Positions 43,815 through 52,026 of a DNA stretch of 64,000 bases are shown one piece after another. Positions within the stretch are counted from its first letter, which is position 1; each line of letters begins with the position of its first letter. The translations under genes and the position numbers were made by a program. Source of the stretch: Pseudanabaena sp. FACHB-1998 (lineage in GTDB: Bacteria; Cyanobacteriota; Cyanobacteriia; Pseudanabaenales; Pseudanabaenaceae); NCBI RefSeq assembly GCF_014696355.1, contig NZ_JACJQA010000024.1:62001-126000 (forward strand), given 5' to 3'. Under the pieces are notes generated by a model. That model saw nothing but the letters and a program-made list of their open reading frames with translations, searched no databases and had not been told where the DNA came from.

Positions 43815-43930
43815 TATAGCAAAGCAAGAGTTAGCCAGTCCAAGCTAAAACCCAAAAAGCGAGTGGCGGCGCTTCGCGCCGCCACTCGCTTTTTGGGTTT
43901 TATGTCCTAAGCAAAACTTACATTGCTATA
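43815..43930. mobile_element. 116-bp miniature inverted-repeat element, TA-type (diverged copy)
   Basis: It begins TATAGCAAAGCAAG and ends CTTACATTGCTATA, with TATAGCAA as an inverted end. The central hairpin AAAACCCAAAAAGCGAGTGG plus CGGCGC is perfect. The total length equals that of copies at 9200 and 55991, although the outer ends have diverged. It lies between the divergent antiporter and sigma factor genes. Confidence 0.78.
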
Positions 43931-43996
43931 TTAATAAAGAGCAAAAAACTTACGGCAAAGTCCAAATCTCAAAGGCTTTCTGAGATTCCTTTTACT

Positions 43997-44563
43997 ATGA
44001 AACTTGCTGACCAGACTGACGCAGATATTTTGCAAGCTTGGCGATCGGGTAGCAGTCTAGCTTTTGGCATCTTCTACGATCGCTATGGCGAGTTGATTTA
44101 TCGCTTAGCCCTCAGAATTTTGGGTAATTTGCAAGAAGCGGAAGACTTAACCCAAGAGATTTTTATTCTGCTAAGTCGCAATACTAACTATGACAGTAGC
44201 CGTGGTTCGATCTCTACCTACTTAACGGTTCTAACGCGATCACGTGCCATTGACCGAATTCGCAAAACGCGATCGCAACAGCAACATTTAGAAAAATGGG
44301 AACAGAATCTGGCGATCGACTATGACCCTAGAAATTCTTCGCTCATGGAAACAATGTCACTTGCCGAACGTTCAGAAAAGGTAAAGGCAGCTTTAGCAAA
44401 TTTGCCAGACAAACATCGCCAAGTTTTAGAAATGGCATATTTTGATGGACTCAGCCAAACCGAAATCGCCAAAGCACTCGATAAGCCCTTAGGAACGGTG
44501 AAGTCTTGGGCGCGAAATGGATTGATTCGACTGAGAGAAAGTTTAAAAGATGCGTTAGATTGA
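43997..44563 (+). CDS. ECF-type RNA polymerase sigma factor
   Basis: A 188-residue group 4 sigma factor. Region 2 spans about 25-95 with FYDRYGELIYRLALRIL and EAEDLTQEIFI. Region 4 spans about 130-185 with LPDKHRQVLEMAYFDGLSQTEIA and LGTVKSWARNGL. The next gene, 13 bases on, encodes an anti-sigma factor, so the pair is likely a signal-responsive regulator of the redox genes that follow. The stimulus is unknown. Confidence 0.92.
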   Translation: MKLADQTDADILQAWRSGSSLAFGIFYDRYGELIYRLALRILGNLQEAEDLTQEIFILLSRNTNYDSSRGSISTYLTVLTRSRAIDRIRKTRSQQQHLEKWEQNLAIDYDPRNSSLMETMSLAERSEKVKAALANLPDKHRQVLEMAYFDGLSQTEIAKALDKPLGTVKSWARNGLIRLRESLKDALD

Positions 44564-44576
44564 GGCGAGAGTACCC

Positions 44577-45392
44577 ATGACACAAGCAAATTATCCTGAA
44601 AGTTTTCCTCAAAAATATCCTCCTAATTGGGAAGAGTTATTAGCTGGTTATGTTTTAGGTGATTTAGAGTCGGATGAGGTGACCGAAATGCAGGAACTCA
44701 TCACCACTTATCCAGAGCTAATTACGGAAATTGATCGCTTGCAGGAAACCCTCGCACTTTTACCACTTGGACTGAGTGAAAGTTTACCCGCTAATAATTT
44801 GCGCGATCGCATCGCGGCGATCGCTGTGCCTCAAGATAATCCTGAACTTGTCTTCAAATCCTTAAAAAACAGTAATTTAGAAACAGATAAGCGATCACCA
44901 AAAACTCAAAATCTCTGGAAATTAGGAGCAATTGGTTTAGGCGCTATTAGTGCGATCGCCCTAGCGATTTTGGGCTATGACAATTATCAAATGCGTCAGC
45001 AAATTGCCAGTACTCAAATAGAAATGCAAAAATATCGCCAAGCGATCGCTATGTTACAAGCGGCTGATAATCGGATGATTTCGCTTAAGGGAATGGGCGC
45101 AATTCCTGCGGCTTCGGGAAGTGTGATGATTGCTCCCAATGAAAAGACTGCCATGATCAACATTCAAAATCTCATACCGATTCCTGAAGAAAATAGCTAC
45201 CGTCTTTGGGCGATCGTGGATGGCAAAAAGGTTGACTGCGCCCAATTTCGTCCTGATGCTCAGGGCAAGGTCTTTTTAAAAGTGCCATTAGGGAGCGCTC
45301 TCAAGCAATCCACGACTTTAATAATTACAATCGAACCTAATAAAGATATGCCCGAACCCACAGGCGAAATGGTCATGAAAGGAGAAGTCTAA
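44577..45392 (+). CDS. Membrane anti-sigma factor (RskA-type)
   Basis: A 271-residue protein. The N-terminal cytoplasmic domain has NWEELLAGYVLGDLESDEV, the usual anti-sigma fold, but no HxxxCxxC zinc site. A membrane helix is at about 120-139 (IGLGAISAIALAILGY). A coiled coil (about 140-170) precedes the extracytoplasmic RskA C-domain with NSYRLWAIVDGKKVDCAQF and TLIITIEPNKDMPEPTG. It should hold the sigma factor until a periplasmic signal triggers proteolysis; that is family knowledge. Confidence 0.88.
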   Translation: MTQANYPESFPQKYPPNWEELLAGYVLGDLESDEVTEMQELITTYPELITEIDRLQETLALLPLGLSESLPANNLRDRIAAIAVPQDNPELVFKSLKNSNLETDKRSPKTQNLWKLGAIGLGAISAIALAILGYDNYQMRQQIASTQIEMQKYRQAIAMLQAADNRMISLKGMGAIPAASGSVMIAPNEKTAMINIQNLIPIPEENSYRLWAIVDGKKVDCAQFRPDAQGKVFLKVPLGSALKQSTTLIITIEPNKDMPEPTGEMVMKGEV

Positions 45393-45423
45393 ACAAAAGT
45401 GTCGTGTGCCGCACCACTAATTC

Positions 45424-45482
45424 TTGGATGACAAAATAAAAGTGGCGGCGCTTCGCGCCGCCACTTTTATTTTGTCATCCAA
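45424..45482. terminator. Perfect 28-bp hairpin after the anti-sigma gene
   Basis: TTGGATGACAAAATAAAAGT plus GGCGGCGC pairs perfectly around TTC. It may separate the sigma/anti-sigma transcript from the redox genes. The arm TTGGATG also occurs in the hairpin at 63026-63074. Confidence 0.75.
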
Positions 45483-45559
45483 TTTGAAAGTTCATGCGTA
45501 TATCCAATAAGTGAGTATCCAAAAAACAACTCCATTTATTGCAAAGAGAGCTTATAACG

Positions 45560-45919
45560 ATGAACTACAAATTTCTTGGACTAATTGCTGGTTTAGTTTT
45601 GACCTCTGGGCTTGTCTCCTGTGCAGATTCCACTACGCCTACCCAGCAATCCACTCCCGCCACTCAATCCACTCCCGCCACCAAGCCCGCCGAAGCGATG
45701 AAAAATGACGCAATGAAAGGCGATGCGATGAAGGATAAAACTGGCGACGCGATGAAAAATGATGCCATGAAAGGTGATGCCATGAAAAAGGATAAGCCTG
45801 CGGATGCGATGAAGGGAGATGCGATGAAGAATGATGCGATGAAAAGTGATAAACCTGCGGATGCAATGAAGAATGATGCGATGAAAAGTGATAAACCTGC
45901 GGATGCTCCTAAACCATAG
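45560..45919 (+). CDS. Pentapeptide MXKDX-type repeat lipoprotein
   Basis: A 119-residue lipoprotein. The signal peptide MNYKFLGLIAGLVLTSGLVSC ends in a lipobox LVSC. A short Thr/Pro linker is followed by repeats of AMKNDAMKGD and SDKPAD units, about 13 AMK units in all. NCBI models a similar family as pentapeptide MXKDX repeat protein, and its function is unknown. ATG 45560 is chosen because it starts the signal peptide. The gene lies between the sigma/anti-sigma pair and the DM13 gene. Long antisense frames over it are artefacts of the repeats. Confidence 0.85.
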   Translation: MNYKFLGLIAGLVLTSGLVSCADSTTPTQQSTPATQSTPATKPAEAMKNDAMKGDAMKDKTGDAMKNDAMKGDAMKKDKPADAMKGDAMKNDAMKSDKPADAMKNDAMKSDKPADAPKP

Positions 45920-46026
45920 TTATACAAATTCACAAAAGTGTGACAACACTTTTGTGAATTAAAAAACAAACCGAGTAAGGCTTTCCAAAACTAAAAATGA
46001 CGTAGCCATTTTTAGTTTTGGTATAA
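45920..46026. mobile_element. Two-hairpin miniature element, TTATACCAAA-type (intact copy)
   Basis: It begins directly after a stop codon with TTATACAAATTCAC and ends TTTTGGTATAA. Hairpin 1 is ATTCACAAAAGTG/CACTTTTGTGAAT; hairpin 2 is CAAAACTAAAAATG/CATTTTTAGTTTTG. It matches 56139-56247 and the interrupted copy at 9151-9370. Confidence 0.8.
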
Positions 46027-46126
46027 CTCATCCCCTTTGAGAAAAAGTCGGAGATCTTAAGCTTTACTTGGACTAACTTAAAAAGAGCGACTTGATTACG
46101 ATTCTTGGAATTGAACAAATCTATTT

Positions 46127-46651
46127 ATGTTAAATAAAAATCTAATCTTAGCCACTTTAACAGTGATACTTCTAGGATGTGCAAATCGTTCAACCATATC
46201 CCAAGTTGAGTCTATTCCTACATCAATAACTGCGAATGAAAAATCTTTGCAGACTAAATCTCCTGTCTTGGCTGATAGCCCAAAAGCTATCAATAAATTA
46301 AGAACTGGTAGTTTCGTTAATGGCGAACATCCCACCAGTGGCTCGGCTAGACTTATCTACGAAAATGGAACCTATTTTGTTGAACTGGATCAAACCTTTC
46401 AGACATCAGATAAGGGGCCAGATTTGTTTGTAATTTTGCATCGATCGCCAGATGTTTTAAAAACGACTAAGCCGCCAGATTTTGCGATCGCTAAGGGAGA
46501 CTATACCCTAGTTGCACCTCTCAAAAGCTTTAACGGCAAACAACGCTATGCAGTTCCTAAAGGTATTCAGCCAGACCAATATCAGTCTATTGCGATCTGG
46601 TGTCGCCAGTTTAACGCGACCTTTGGTGCTGCGTCTCTCACTTCTTCTTAA
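46127..46651 (+). CDS. DM13-domain lipoprotein
   Basis: A 174-residue lipoprotein: the signal peptide ends ILLGC, a Ser/Thr linker follows, and a DM13 domain occupies about 62-172. Landmarks are GSFVNGEHPTSGSARLI, GPDLFVILH, and the ending YQSIAIWCRQFNATFGAA with a conserved Cys. DM13 is a beta domain thought to act in electron transfer, proposed mainly from its occurrence beside redox proteins in bacteria and animals. It sits at the head of the TlpA/CcdA/molybdoenzyme genes, in agreement. Confidence 0.9.
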   Translation: MLNKNLILATLTVILLGCANRSTISQVESIPTSITANEKSLQTKSPVLADSPKAINKLRTGSFVNGEHPTSGSARLIYENGTYFVELDQTFQTSDKGPDLFVILHRSPDVLKTTKPPDFAIAKGDYTLVAPLKSFNGKQRYAVPKGIQPDQYQSIAIWCRQFNATFGAASLTSS

Positions 46652-46702
46652 TGAACAAAGGATGGCATCGCTCTACTGGACAATCCTTTAGGAGCATATA
46701 TT

Positions 46703-47317
46703 ATGAGTAATAGTCTATTGCGTCGTCGTCGATTGTTGATCTATGCAGGTTTGGGAGCTTTAGGGATTGGTAGTGCGGCGATCGCCACGCAATTGGGCGC
46801 ATCTAAAATTACAGCCAACAAACCCAAACTAGAGACTCGCAAGCCTTTGACAAACCTAGCCCAGCCCCTAGTAACAGAAGCCAATTTGCCAAAGTTGCCA
46901 GAATTTCAAGGTATTGCTCAATGGTTAAATTCTCCTCCCTTGATGACTGGGAACTTAGTTGGTAATGTAGTGCTGATTCAGTTCTGGACTTTTAGCTGTA
47001 TTAATTGTCAAAGGACTTTGCCCTATGTCACTCGCTGGCATGAGCAGTATGGGGCGAAAGGTTTAAAAATTATCGGTGTGCATACGCCTGAATTTGCCTT
47101 TGAACGTGATATCAATAACATTAAGGATGCGATGCAACGCTATAGAATTAACTACACGGTTGCAGTAGATAATGAATTTAAAACTTGGAAAGCCTATGGT
47201 AACGAGTACTGGCCGCATCTATACTTAGCCGATCGCCAAGGTAATCTCCGATATGATCATATTGGTGAAGGTGCATATGACCGTACTGAAAAAACAATTC
47301 AACAACTCTTAGGCTAG
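46703..47317 (+). CDS. TlpA-like extracytoplasmic thioredoxin
   Basis: A 204-residue exported redoxin. The N-terminus RRRRLLIYAGLGALGIGSAA is a basic, twin-arginine-like signal anchor. The thioredoxin fold has the redox pair C99-x-x-C102 in FWTFSCINCQRTLP, and the conserved cis-Pro loop appears as EYWPHLYLADRQG. The protein would act in the periplasm or thylakoid lumen as a thiol reductant fed by CcdA. It starts 51 bases after the DM13 stop and ends five bases before ccdA. Confidence 0.9.
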   Translation: MSNSLLRRRRLLIYAGLGALGIGSAAIATQLGASKITANKPKLETRKPLTNLAQPLVTEANLPKLPEFQGIAQWLNSPPLMTGNLVGNVVLIQFWTFSCINCQRTLPYVTRWHEQYGAKGLKIIGVHTPEFAFERDINNIKDAMQRYRINYTVAVDNEFKTWKAYGNEYWPHLYLADRQGNLRYDHIGEGAYDRTEKTIQQLLG

Positions 47318-47322
47318 AGATA

Positions 47323-48015
47323 ATGGAACTTTCTCCTTTCGCAATTGGTTTAGCAATTCTTGGCGGTATGGTCACCGTATTTTCTCCTTGCATCTTGCCA
47401 ATTTTACCAATTGTGATTGGGCGATCGCTCCAAACCCATCGCTACGGACCCATTGCCCTCGTCGCTGGAACGATGAGTGGCTTTGCGATCGCGGGTAGCC
47501 TCTTAGGCGTAGCAAGTTTATGGTTTACCGACTTAGCAAATTTTATCCGCATTTTGGCGATCGCCATTTTGCTAATTTTAGGACTTCTATCTCTATTCCC
47601 AAAGTTAAATTATTTATTATTAAGTAAGTTGCGACTTCCTAAATTCAAAGAACCAGAACGGATCAATCTAGCTGGTGAGTTCCTTTTAGGTTCGCAATTA
47701 GGCTTGTTATGGACTCCCTGTGCTGGTTCTGTCCTTGGCAGTATCTTAGTTTTAGCTGCTGCTGAGCAAGAAATCTTTAGCGCTTTTATTCTTTTAATTT
47801 TCTATGGATTTGGCGCAGGTATTCCGATGTTATTGATTGCCTATGCCAGCCGCTATTTCAGCAAGTCATTTATCAAGCTGCGTAAACATAGCGCCATACT
47901 TCAACAAATCGGTGGCTTACTGATTTCCTTGACAGCGATCGCGATCATTCTCGGATGGGATGTCAAGGTTCAACTTTGGCTAGCGCCTTTATTTCCACCT
48001 CTGTTTGATCTTTAG
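47323..48015 (+). CDS. ccdA: CcdA/DsbD-type thiol transporter
   Basis: A 230-residue membrane protein with six helices. The two redox cysteines are C23 (VFSPCILPILP) and C133 (LLWTPCAGSVLG), placed as in CcdA. It moves reducing equivalents from cytoplasmic thioredoxin across the membrane to exported thioredoxins. The gene follows the TlpA-like gene by five bases, so the pair likely forms a reducing relay. A role in cytochrome c maturation is an alternative, but no ccs gene is close by. Confidence 0.92.
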   Translation: MELSPFAIGLAILGGMVTVFSPCILPILPIVIGRSLQTHRYGPIALVAGTMSGFAIAGSLLGVASLWFTDLANFIRILAIAILLILGLLSLFPKLNYLLLSKLRLPKFKEPERINLAGEFLLGSQLGLLWTPCAGSVLGSILVLAAAEQEIFSAFILLIFYGFGAGIPMLLIAYASRYFSKSFIKLRKHSAILQQIGGLLISLTAIAIILGWDVKVQLWLAPLFPPLFDL

Positions 48016-48057
48016 CTAATGCTTCTTAAGCTCTAATTCCTTACCTCTAAAAAGCTG

Positions 48058-48642
48058 ATGAGTCCCAAATCTTCTCCTGCACCCAAGCAAGCGATTTTTA
48101 TTAAATCCTTCCATTTTATTAATTTAATCTCTTTGATTTTTATGACCGCTAGTGGTCTGCAAATTTATAACGCTAATCCTGTATTTGGCGGTAGAGCAGG
48201 ATGGCGATTCCCTAAGGTTTTACTCTTGGGCGGATGGCTAGGAGGCGGACGCAATTGGCATTTTGCGGCGATGTGGTTCTTTTCGATGAGCCTATTGATT
48301 TATGGAATTTATATTTTTATTACTAGGCGTTGGAAGCATCGCTTTGCTTCGGAAAAAGATTTGCAAGCCCTCAAAGCTCAAAATCCTAAACGCAAAAATT
48401 ACGCATGGCATCGTCTTGCCTATACGGCGATTATTCCCATACTTTTGCTAGCGATTCTTTCGGGTTTATGTATGTATAAGCCTGCTCAGTTTGCCTTCGT
48501 CTCAGGTTTATTTGGCAGTTGGCAAAATCTCCGCATTGCTCATTTTCTGACTATTCCGATTGTGCTTATTTTTGCGATCGCCCATATATTTCTATCTTTT
48601 AGAGTTGGCGGTCTCAAGATGATTCGCTCCATGTTTGTGTAA
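48058..48642 (+). CDS. Membrane cytochrome b (b561/YedZ-like)
   Basis: A 194-residue protein with four or five membrane segments. Histidines in helices, H19 (IKSFHFINLI), NWHFAAMWFF, AWHRLAYT and AHFLTIPIVLIFAIAHIF, could ligate two hemes. The family is the bacterial cytochrome b/b6 type that serves periplasmic oxidoreductases. It lies 24 bases before the molybdoenzyme gene, so it probably passes electrons between the quinone pool and that enzyme. Confidence 0.85.
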   Translation: MSPKSSPAPKQAIFIKSFHFINLISLIFMTASGLQIYNANPVFGGRAGWRFPKVLLLGGWLGGGRNWHFAAMWFFSMSLLIYGIYIFITRRWKHRFASEKDLQALKAQNPKRKNYAWHRLAYTAIIPILLLAILSGLCMYKPAQFAFVSGLFGSWQNLRIAHFLTIPIVLIFAIAHIFLSFRVGGLKMIRSMFV

Positions 48643-48666
48643 GTAGGATACTTTAAGGTAAAGCAA

Positions 48667-49425
48667 ATGCAGTTTGATAAATACATTCGGAATAATCTTC
48701 AAAAGCAATTACAGCATAATTTACAGCGTCGGTTTTCCCGTCGTCAGATGCTCCAATTTACAGGACTATCAGGACTGGGCTTAGCCTTGGGAAGTTGCGG
48801 GACTTCTCTGTATGTAGATAAAGTTCGTCCGATTTTTGAGCCACTTAATCAAAGCATTGAAGAGTTAATTCTCAAGCCTCAGACTCCTGTGCCTGAATTT
48901 CCCGCCAGTGCGATCGAGCCAGAAGCTTTATTAGTCAACTCCTTTGACTTCACTCCTATTATTAATCCTAATACCTTCAAATTAGTAATTGATGGTGCAG
49001 TGGATAATCCCTTGCAATTGAGCATGAGTGATATGCGATCGCTACCCTTAACCTCCATGGTGATCCGTCATGTTTGCGTAGAGGGTTGGGCAGCGATCGT
49101 GCAGTGGGGAGGTGTACGCTTACTGGATTTAGCAAAGCTAGTCCAGCCCCAAGCAGGAGCGCGTTATGTCTACTTTGAGTCCGCCGATGGCTATTATGAA
49201 AGTTGGGATATCGCCTCTTCTTTACATCCACAGACGCTGCTTGCCTATCAAAAAAATGGAGAGACGATACCTGTGGAGAATGGCGCTCCTTTACGATTAG
49301 CATCTCCGATTAAATTGGGTTATAAGCAATCTAAATGGGTAATTAGAGTCACCTTTGCCAAGGAACTTTCGCAACGTCGAGGCTATTGGGTAGATGAAGG
49401 CTATGAATGGTTTGCAGGATTGTGA
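48667..49425 (+). CDS. Exported sulfite-oxidase-fold molybdopterin oxidoreductase
   Basis: A 252-residue enzyme with a signal containing SRRQMLQFTGLSG, a twin-arginine type, and a possible lipobox LGSC. The Mo-cofactor domain has IDGAVDNPLQLSM and the molybdenum-ligand C137 in RHVCVEGW, followed by YFESADGYYESWD and LRLASPIKLGYKQSKW. It resembles MsrP/YedY-type proteins but lacks a dimerisation domain. With the cytochrome b beside it, a MsrP-like reductase for oxidised methionine is one possibility. The substrate is unknown. Confidence 0.9.
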   Translation: MQFDKYIRNNLQKQLQHNLQRRFSRRQMLQFTGLSGLGLALGSCGTSLYVDKVRPIFEPLNQSIEELILKPQTPVPEFPASAIEPEALLVNSFDFTPIINPNTFKLVIDGAVDNPLQLSMSDMRSLPLTSMVIRHVCVEGWAAIVQWGGVRLLDLAKLVQPQAGARYVYFESADGYYESWDIASSLHPQTLLAYQKNGETIPVENGAPLRLASPIKLGYKQSKWVIRVTFAKELSQRRGYWVDEGYEWFAGL

Positions 49426-49512
49426 AATTTATTAAATCAAAAGAATCATGAAGTATCCGATTAACTGCTCTATGCTTGGCATATACTCAGGTTAATTATA
49501 AAAACTTAGGCT

Positions 49513-51954
49513 ATGAGTCTGCATTCTCTTTCTAATCTAAGCTTAGATTGGAGCAATGACTATAGTCCCACTACAATCGATGCTCATGAATTTGTAATAC
49601 ATACAATAGGTCTTATGAGCCAATCACAGCAAAGCTGTGTATTGGTAGTAGAGGGGGAAAGGTTTGCTGGGACATTTACCGAACAGGATTTGTTTCGACT
49701 TATTGCGACAAATCAAAAATTAGATACCTTAAAGCTTATTAATGTCATTACGCGATCGCCTATTACTATTAGGCGATCGCAAGTTTCTGTTGCAGAAATT
49801 CTTCGTCTTTTTACAGAACATAGCCTCAAATACTTACCAGTTTTAGACGAACACGAATATCCGATCGCTCTAATTACAGCGGAGCATCTCGTCCAAATAA
49901 TCTCCCGTACCTCTGGTTCATCTTCAATTGAAAGTGAAGTTACAACTGAAATACAGCAAAATCATCAAGAAGCATTAACAAAACCAAGATTTACCACGGA
50001 CTTCCCAAATACACCTGTAGACGATCAACATTTCATCCAACGCATTGTTGATATATCGCCAGATATTATTTATATCTATGATTTACAAGAGCATCGTAAT
50101 ATTTATGTAAATAACTCTATCACCTCAATTCTGGGTTACTCTGTTTCCCAGATCCAAGCAATGGGTTCAGCTTTGTTTCTGACCATTATCCATTCTGATG
50201 ATTTGGAAACGATAATCCAAACTCAAAAACGTTTTGATAACGCTAAAGATGGAGATATTTTAGAGCTTGAGTATCGAATTATTAATGCTAATGGGCAATA
50301 TCGCTGGTTTTATGATCGTAGTGCCGTATTTTTGAGGGATGCAGAGGGACGGGCTAAACAAATAGTTGGCAAAGCTCAAGACATTCATAAGCGTAAGCTT
50401 GCCGAAGAACAAATTAGAGCGATCGAATCCCAGCAAAGATCTATTTTAGAACATTTACAAACAATTGTCAGCCACAGCTCTGACGGGATTATCATTCTTG
50501 ACCAATATGGAAGGATTATCTTTGCAAATCCTTCCGCAGAAAAAATCTTTAATCTCCATATTGGCGAACTAAAGGGATTAGAGTTAGGGATTCCCATCAC
50601 GATTGATAAATCCTTTGAAATGGATTTCATCACCGAAGCAGGTAAACTCAAAGTCGCAGAAGTTCTCGTCACCCAAATTGAATGGGATAACGAGCTATCC
50701 TATTTAACTTCTATTCGGGATATTAGCGATCGCAAGCAGGTAGAGGAGCAATTAATACTAGCTAACTGTGAACTAGTGAGGGCAACCCGCCTCAAAGATG
50801 AGTTTCTAGCGAGTATGAGCCATGAGCTAAGAACTCCGCTCAATACAATTTTAGGCTTGTCCGAAAGTTTGCTCGAAGGTATCCTCGGAGAGCTAAACGA
50901 ACGTCAGAGAAAATCCCTTGAAACGATTGAGCGTAGTGGCTATCATCTCTTAGAACTAATTAATGATATTCTCGATCTTGCCAAAATTGAATCTGGCAAA
51001 TTAGAACTCCATTTGCAAAACACCTCAGCCCCAGCAATTTGCGATGATAGTCTGACCTTTGTAAGGCAATTGGCTAATAAAAAGAATATTCAATTAATCA
51101 CCAAACTTCCCTTAAATACCATTTATATCTATGCTGACGAACTTCGTTTGCGTCAAGCCTTAATCAATTTATTAACCAATGCGGTCAAGTTCACTCCCAA
51201 TGATGGTCAGGTCACCTTAGAAATCCAAATTATTAACTTAGGCAATATAGAAACAAGTCCCACTTATATTGAATTTTCGGTAACCGATACAGGTATTGGA
51301 ATCGATCAAAAAGATATTAGCAAACTCTTTCAAACCTTTGTCCAAATCGATAGCGCTCTCAATCGCAAATATGCGGGTACTGGGCTAGGACTAGCCCTAG
51401 TCAAAAGAATTGCGGAACTGCATGGCGGTCATGTTTTGCTAGAAAGTCAGATCGATCAAGGTAGTAAATTTATTATCCGAATTCCCTATCAACCTCATCA
51501 AGCAGATTCTTTACCTTATCCAATCATTGAAGTTAATACTTCATTATCTTCTTTTATCTCAACTAAAAAAACGCTCTACCCTAAATCATCTTTGATTTTA
51601 ATTGCTGATGATAATGAAGCCAATGTGGCAAGCATTTGGGACTATTTAGAAAGTCATGGCTATCGTTTATTAGTAGCCAAGGATGGGCTTGCCGCCGTTA
51701 ATATAGTCAAGCAAGAAAAGCCTGACCTAGTTTTGATGGATATTCAAATGCCAGAGATGGATGGATTAGAAGCAATTAAAATTATTCGTAAAAATCCCGA
51801 ATTGCAATCACTTCCTATCATCGCCTTAACGGCTCTAGCAATGTCAGGCGATCGCGAAAAATGCCTAGAAGCAGGAGCAAATGAGTATTTAGCCAAACCT
51901 GTTAAGTTAAAGCAACTAGTGGCAACTATTCAGCATTTATTGTCGCTCCCCTAA
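49513..51954 (+). CDS. Hybrid sensor histidine kinase: CBS pair, two PAS, HisKA, HATPase, receiver
   Basis: An 813-residue soluble kinase. A CBS pair occupies about 15-135 and could sense adenine nucleotides. PAS 1 (about 175-300) has YDLQEHRNIYVNNS and a PAC segment; PAS 2 spans about 305-410. The dimerisation helix has the phospho-acceptor H437 in SMSHELRTPLN. The ATPase domain has NLLTNAVKFTP and GTGLGLALVKRI. The receiver (about 690-810) has D743 in LVLMDIQMPEMDG. It follows the molybdoenzyme gene by 87 bases; a regulatory link is only positional. Confidence 0.93.
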   Translation: MSLHSLSNLSLDWSNDYSPTTIDAHEFVIHTIGLMSQSQQSCVLVVEGERFAGTFTEQDLFRLIATNQKLDTLKLINVITRSPITIRRSQVSVAEILRLFTEHSLKYLPVLDEHEYPIALITAEHLVQIISRTSGSSSIESEVTTEIQQNHQEALTKPRFTTDFPNTPVDDQHFIQRIVDISPDIIYIYDLQEHRNIYVNNSITSILGYSVSQIQAMGSALFLTIIHSDDLETIIQTQKRFDNAKDGDILELEYRIINANGQYRWFYDRSAVFLRDAEGRAKQIVGKAQDIHKRKLAEEQIRAIESQQRSILEHLQTIVSHSSDGIIILDQYGRIIFANPSAEKIFNLHIGELKGLELGIPITIDKSFEMDFITEAGKLKVAEVLVTQIEWDNELSYLTSIRDISDRKQVEEQLILANCELVRATRLKDEFLASMSHELRTPLNTILGLSESLLEGILGELNERQRKSLETIERSGYHLLELINDILDLAKIESGKLELHLQNTSAPAICDDSLTFVRQLANKKNIQLITKLPLNTIYIYADELRLRQALINLLTNAVKFTPNDGQVTLEIQIINLGNIETSPTYIEFSVTDTGIGIDQKDISKLFQTFVQIDSALNRKYAGTGLGLALVKRIAELHGGHVLLESQIDQGSKFIIRIPYQPHQADSLPYPIIEVNTSLSSFISTKKTLYPKSSLILIADDNEANVASIWDYLESHGYRLLVAKDGLAAVNIVKQEKPDLVLMDIQMPEMDGLEAIKIIRKNPELQSLPIIALTALAMSGDREKCLEAGANEYLAKPVKLKQLVATIQHLLSLP

Positions 51955-51986
51955 GACCTTGAGAGAGTGCGGCTCACTCTAATACC

Positions 51987-52019
51987 AAATGAAGAAATGG
52001 CTACGCCATTTCTTCATTT
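51987..52019. terminator. AAATGAAGAAATGGC hairpin between convergent genes
   Basis: A perfect stem around the ATGGCTACGCCAT core between the kinase and radical SAM genes. The preceding ACTCTAATACCAAATG resembles the flanks of the element at 45920. Confidence 0.7.
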
Positions 52020-52026
52020 AAAAAAC

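Noticed and set aside
45639-45969. Minus-strand frames of 75-101 codons opposite the MXKDX repeat gene
   Set aside because: They are repetitive Ser/His- or Ile/Ala/Ser-rich translations of the repeat DNA; the plus-strand frame has a signal peptide and lipobox.
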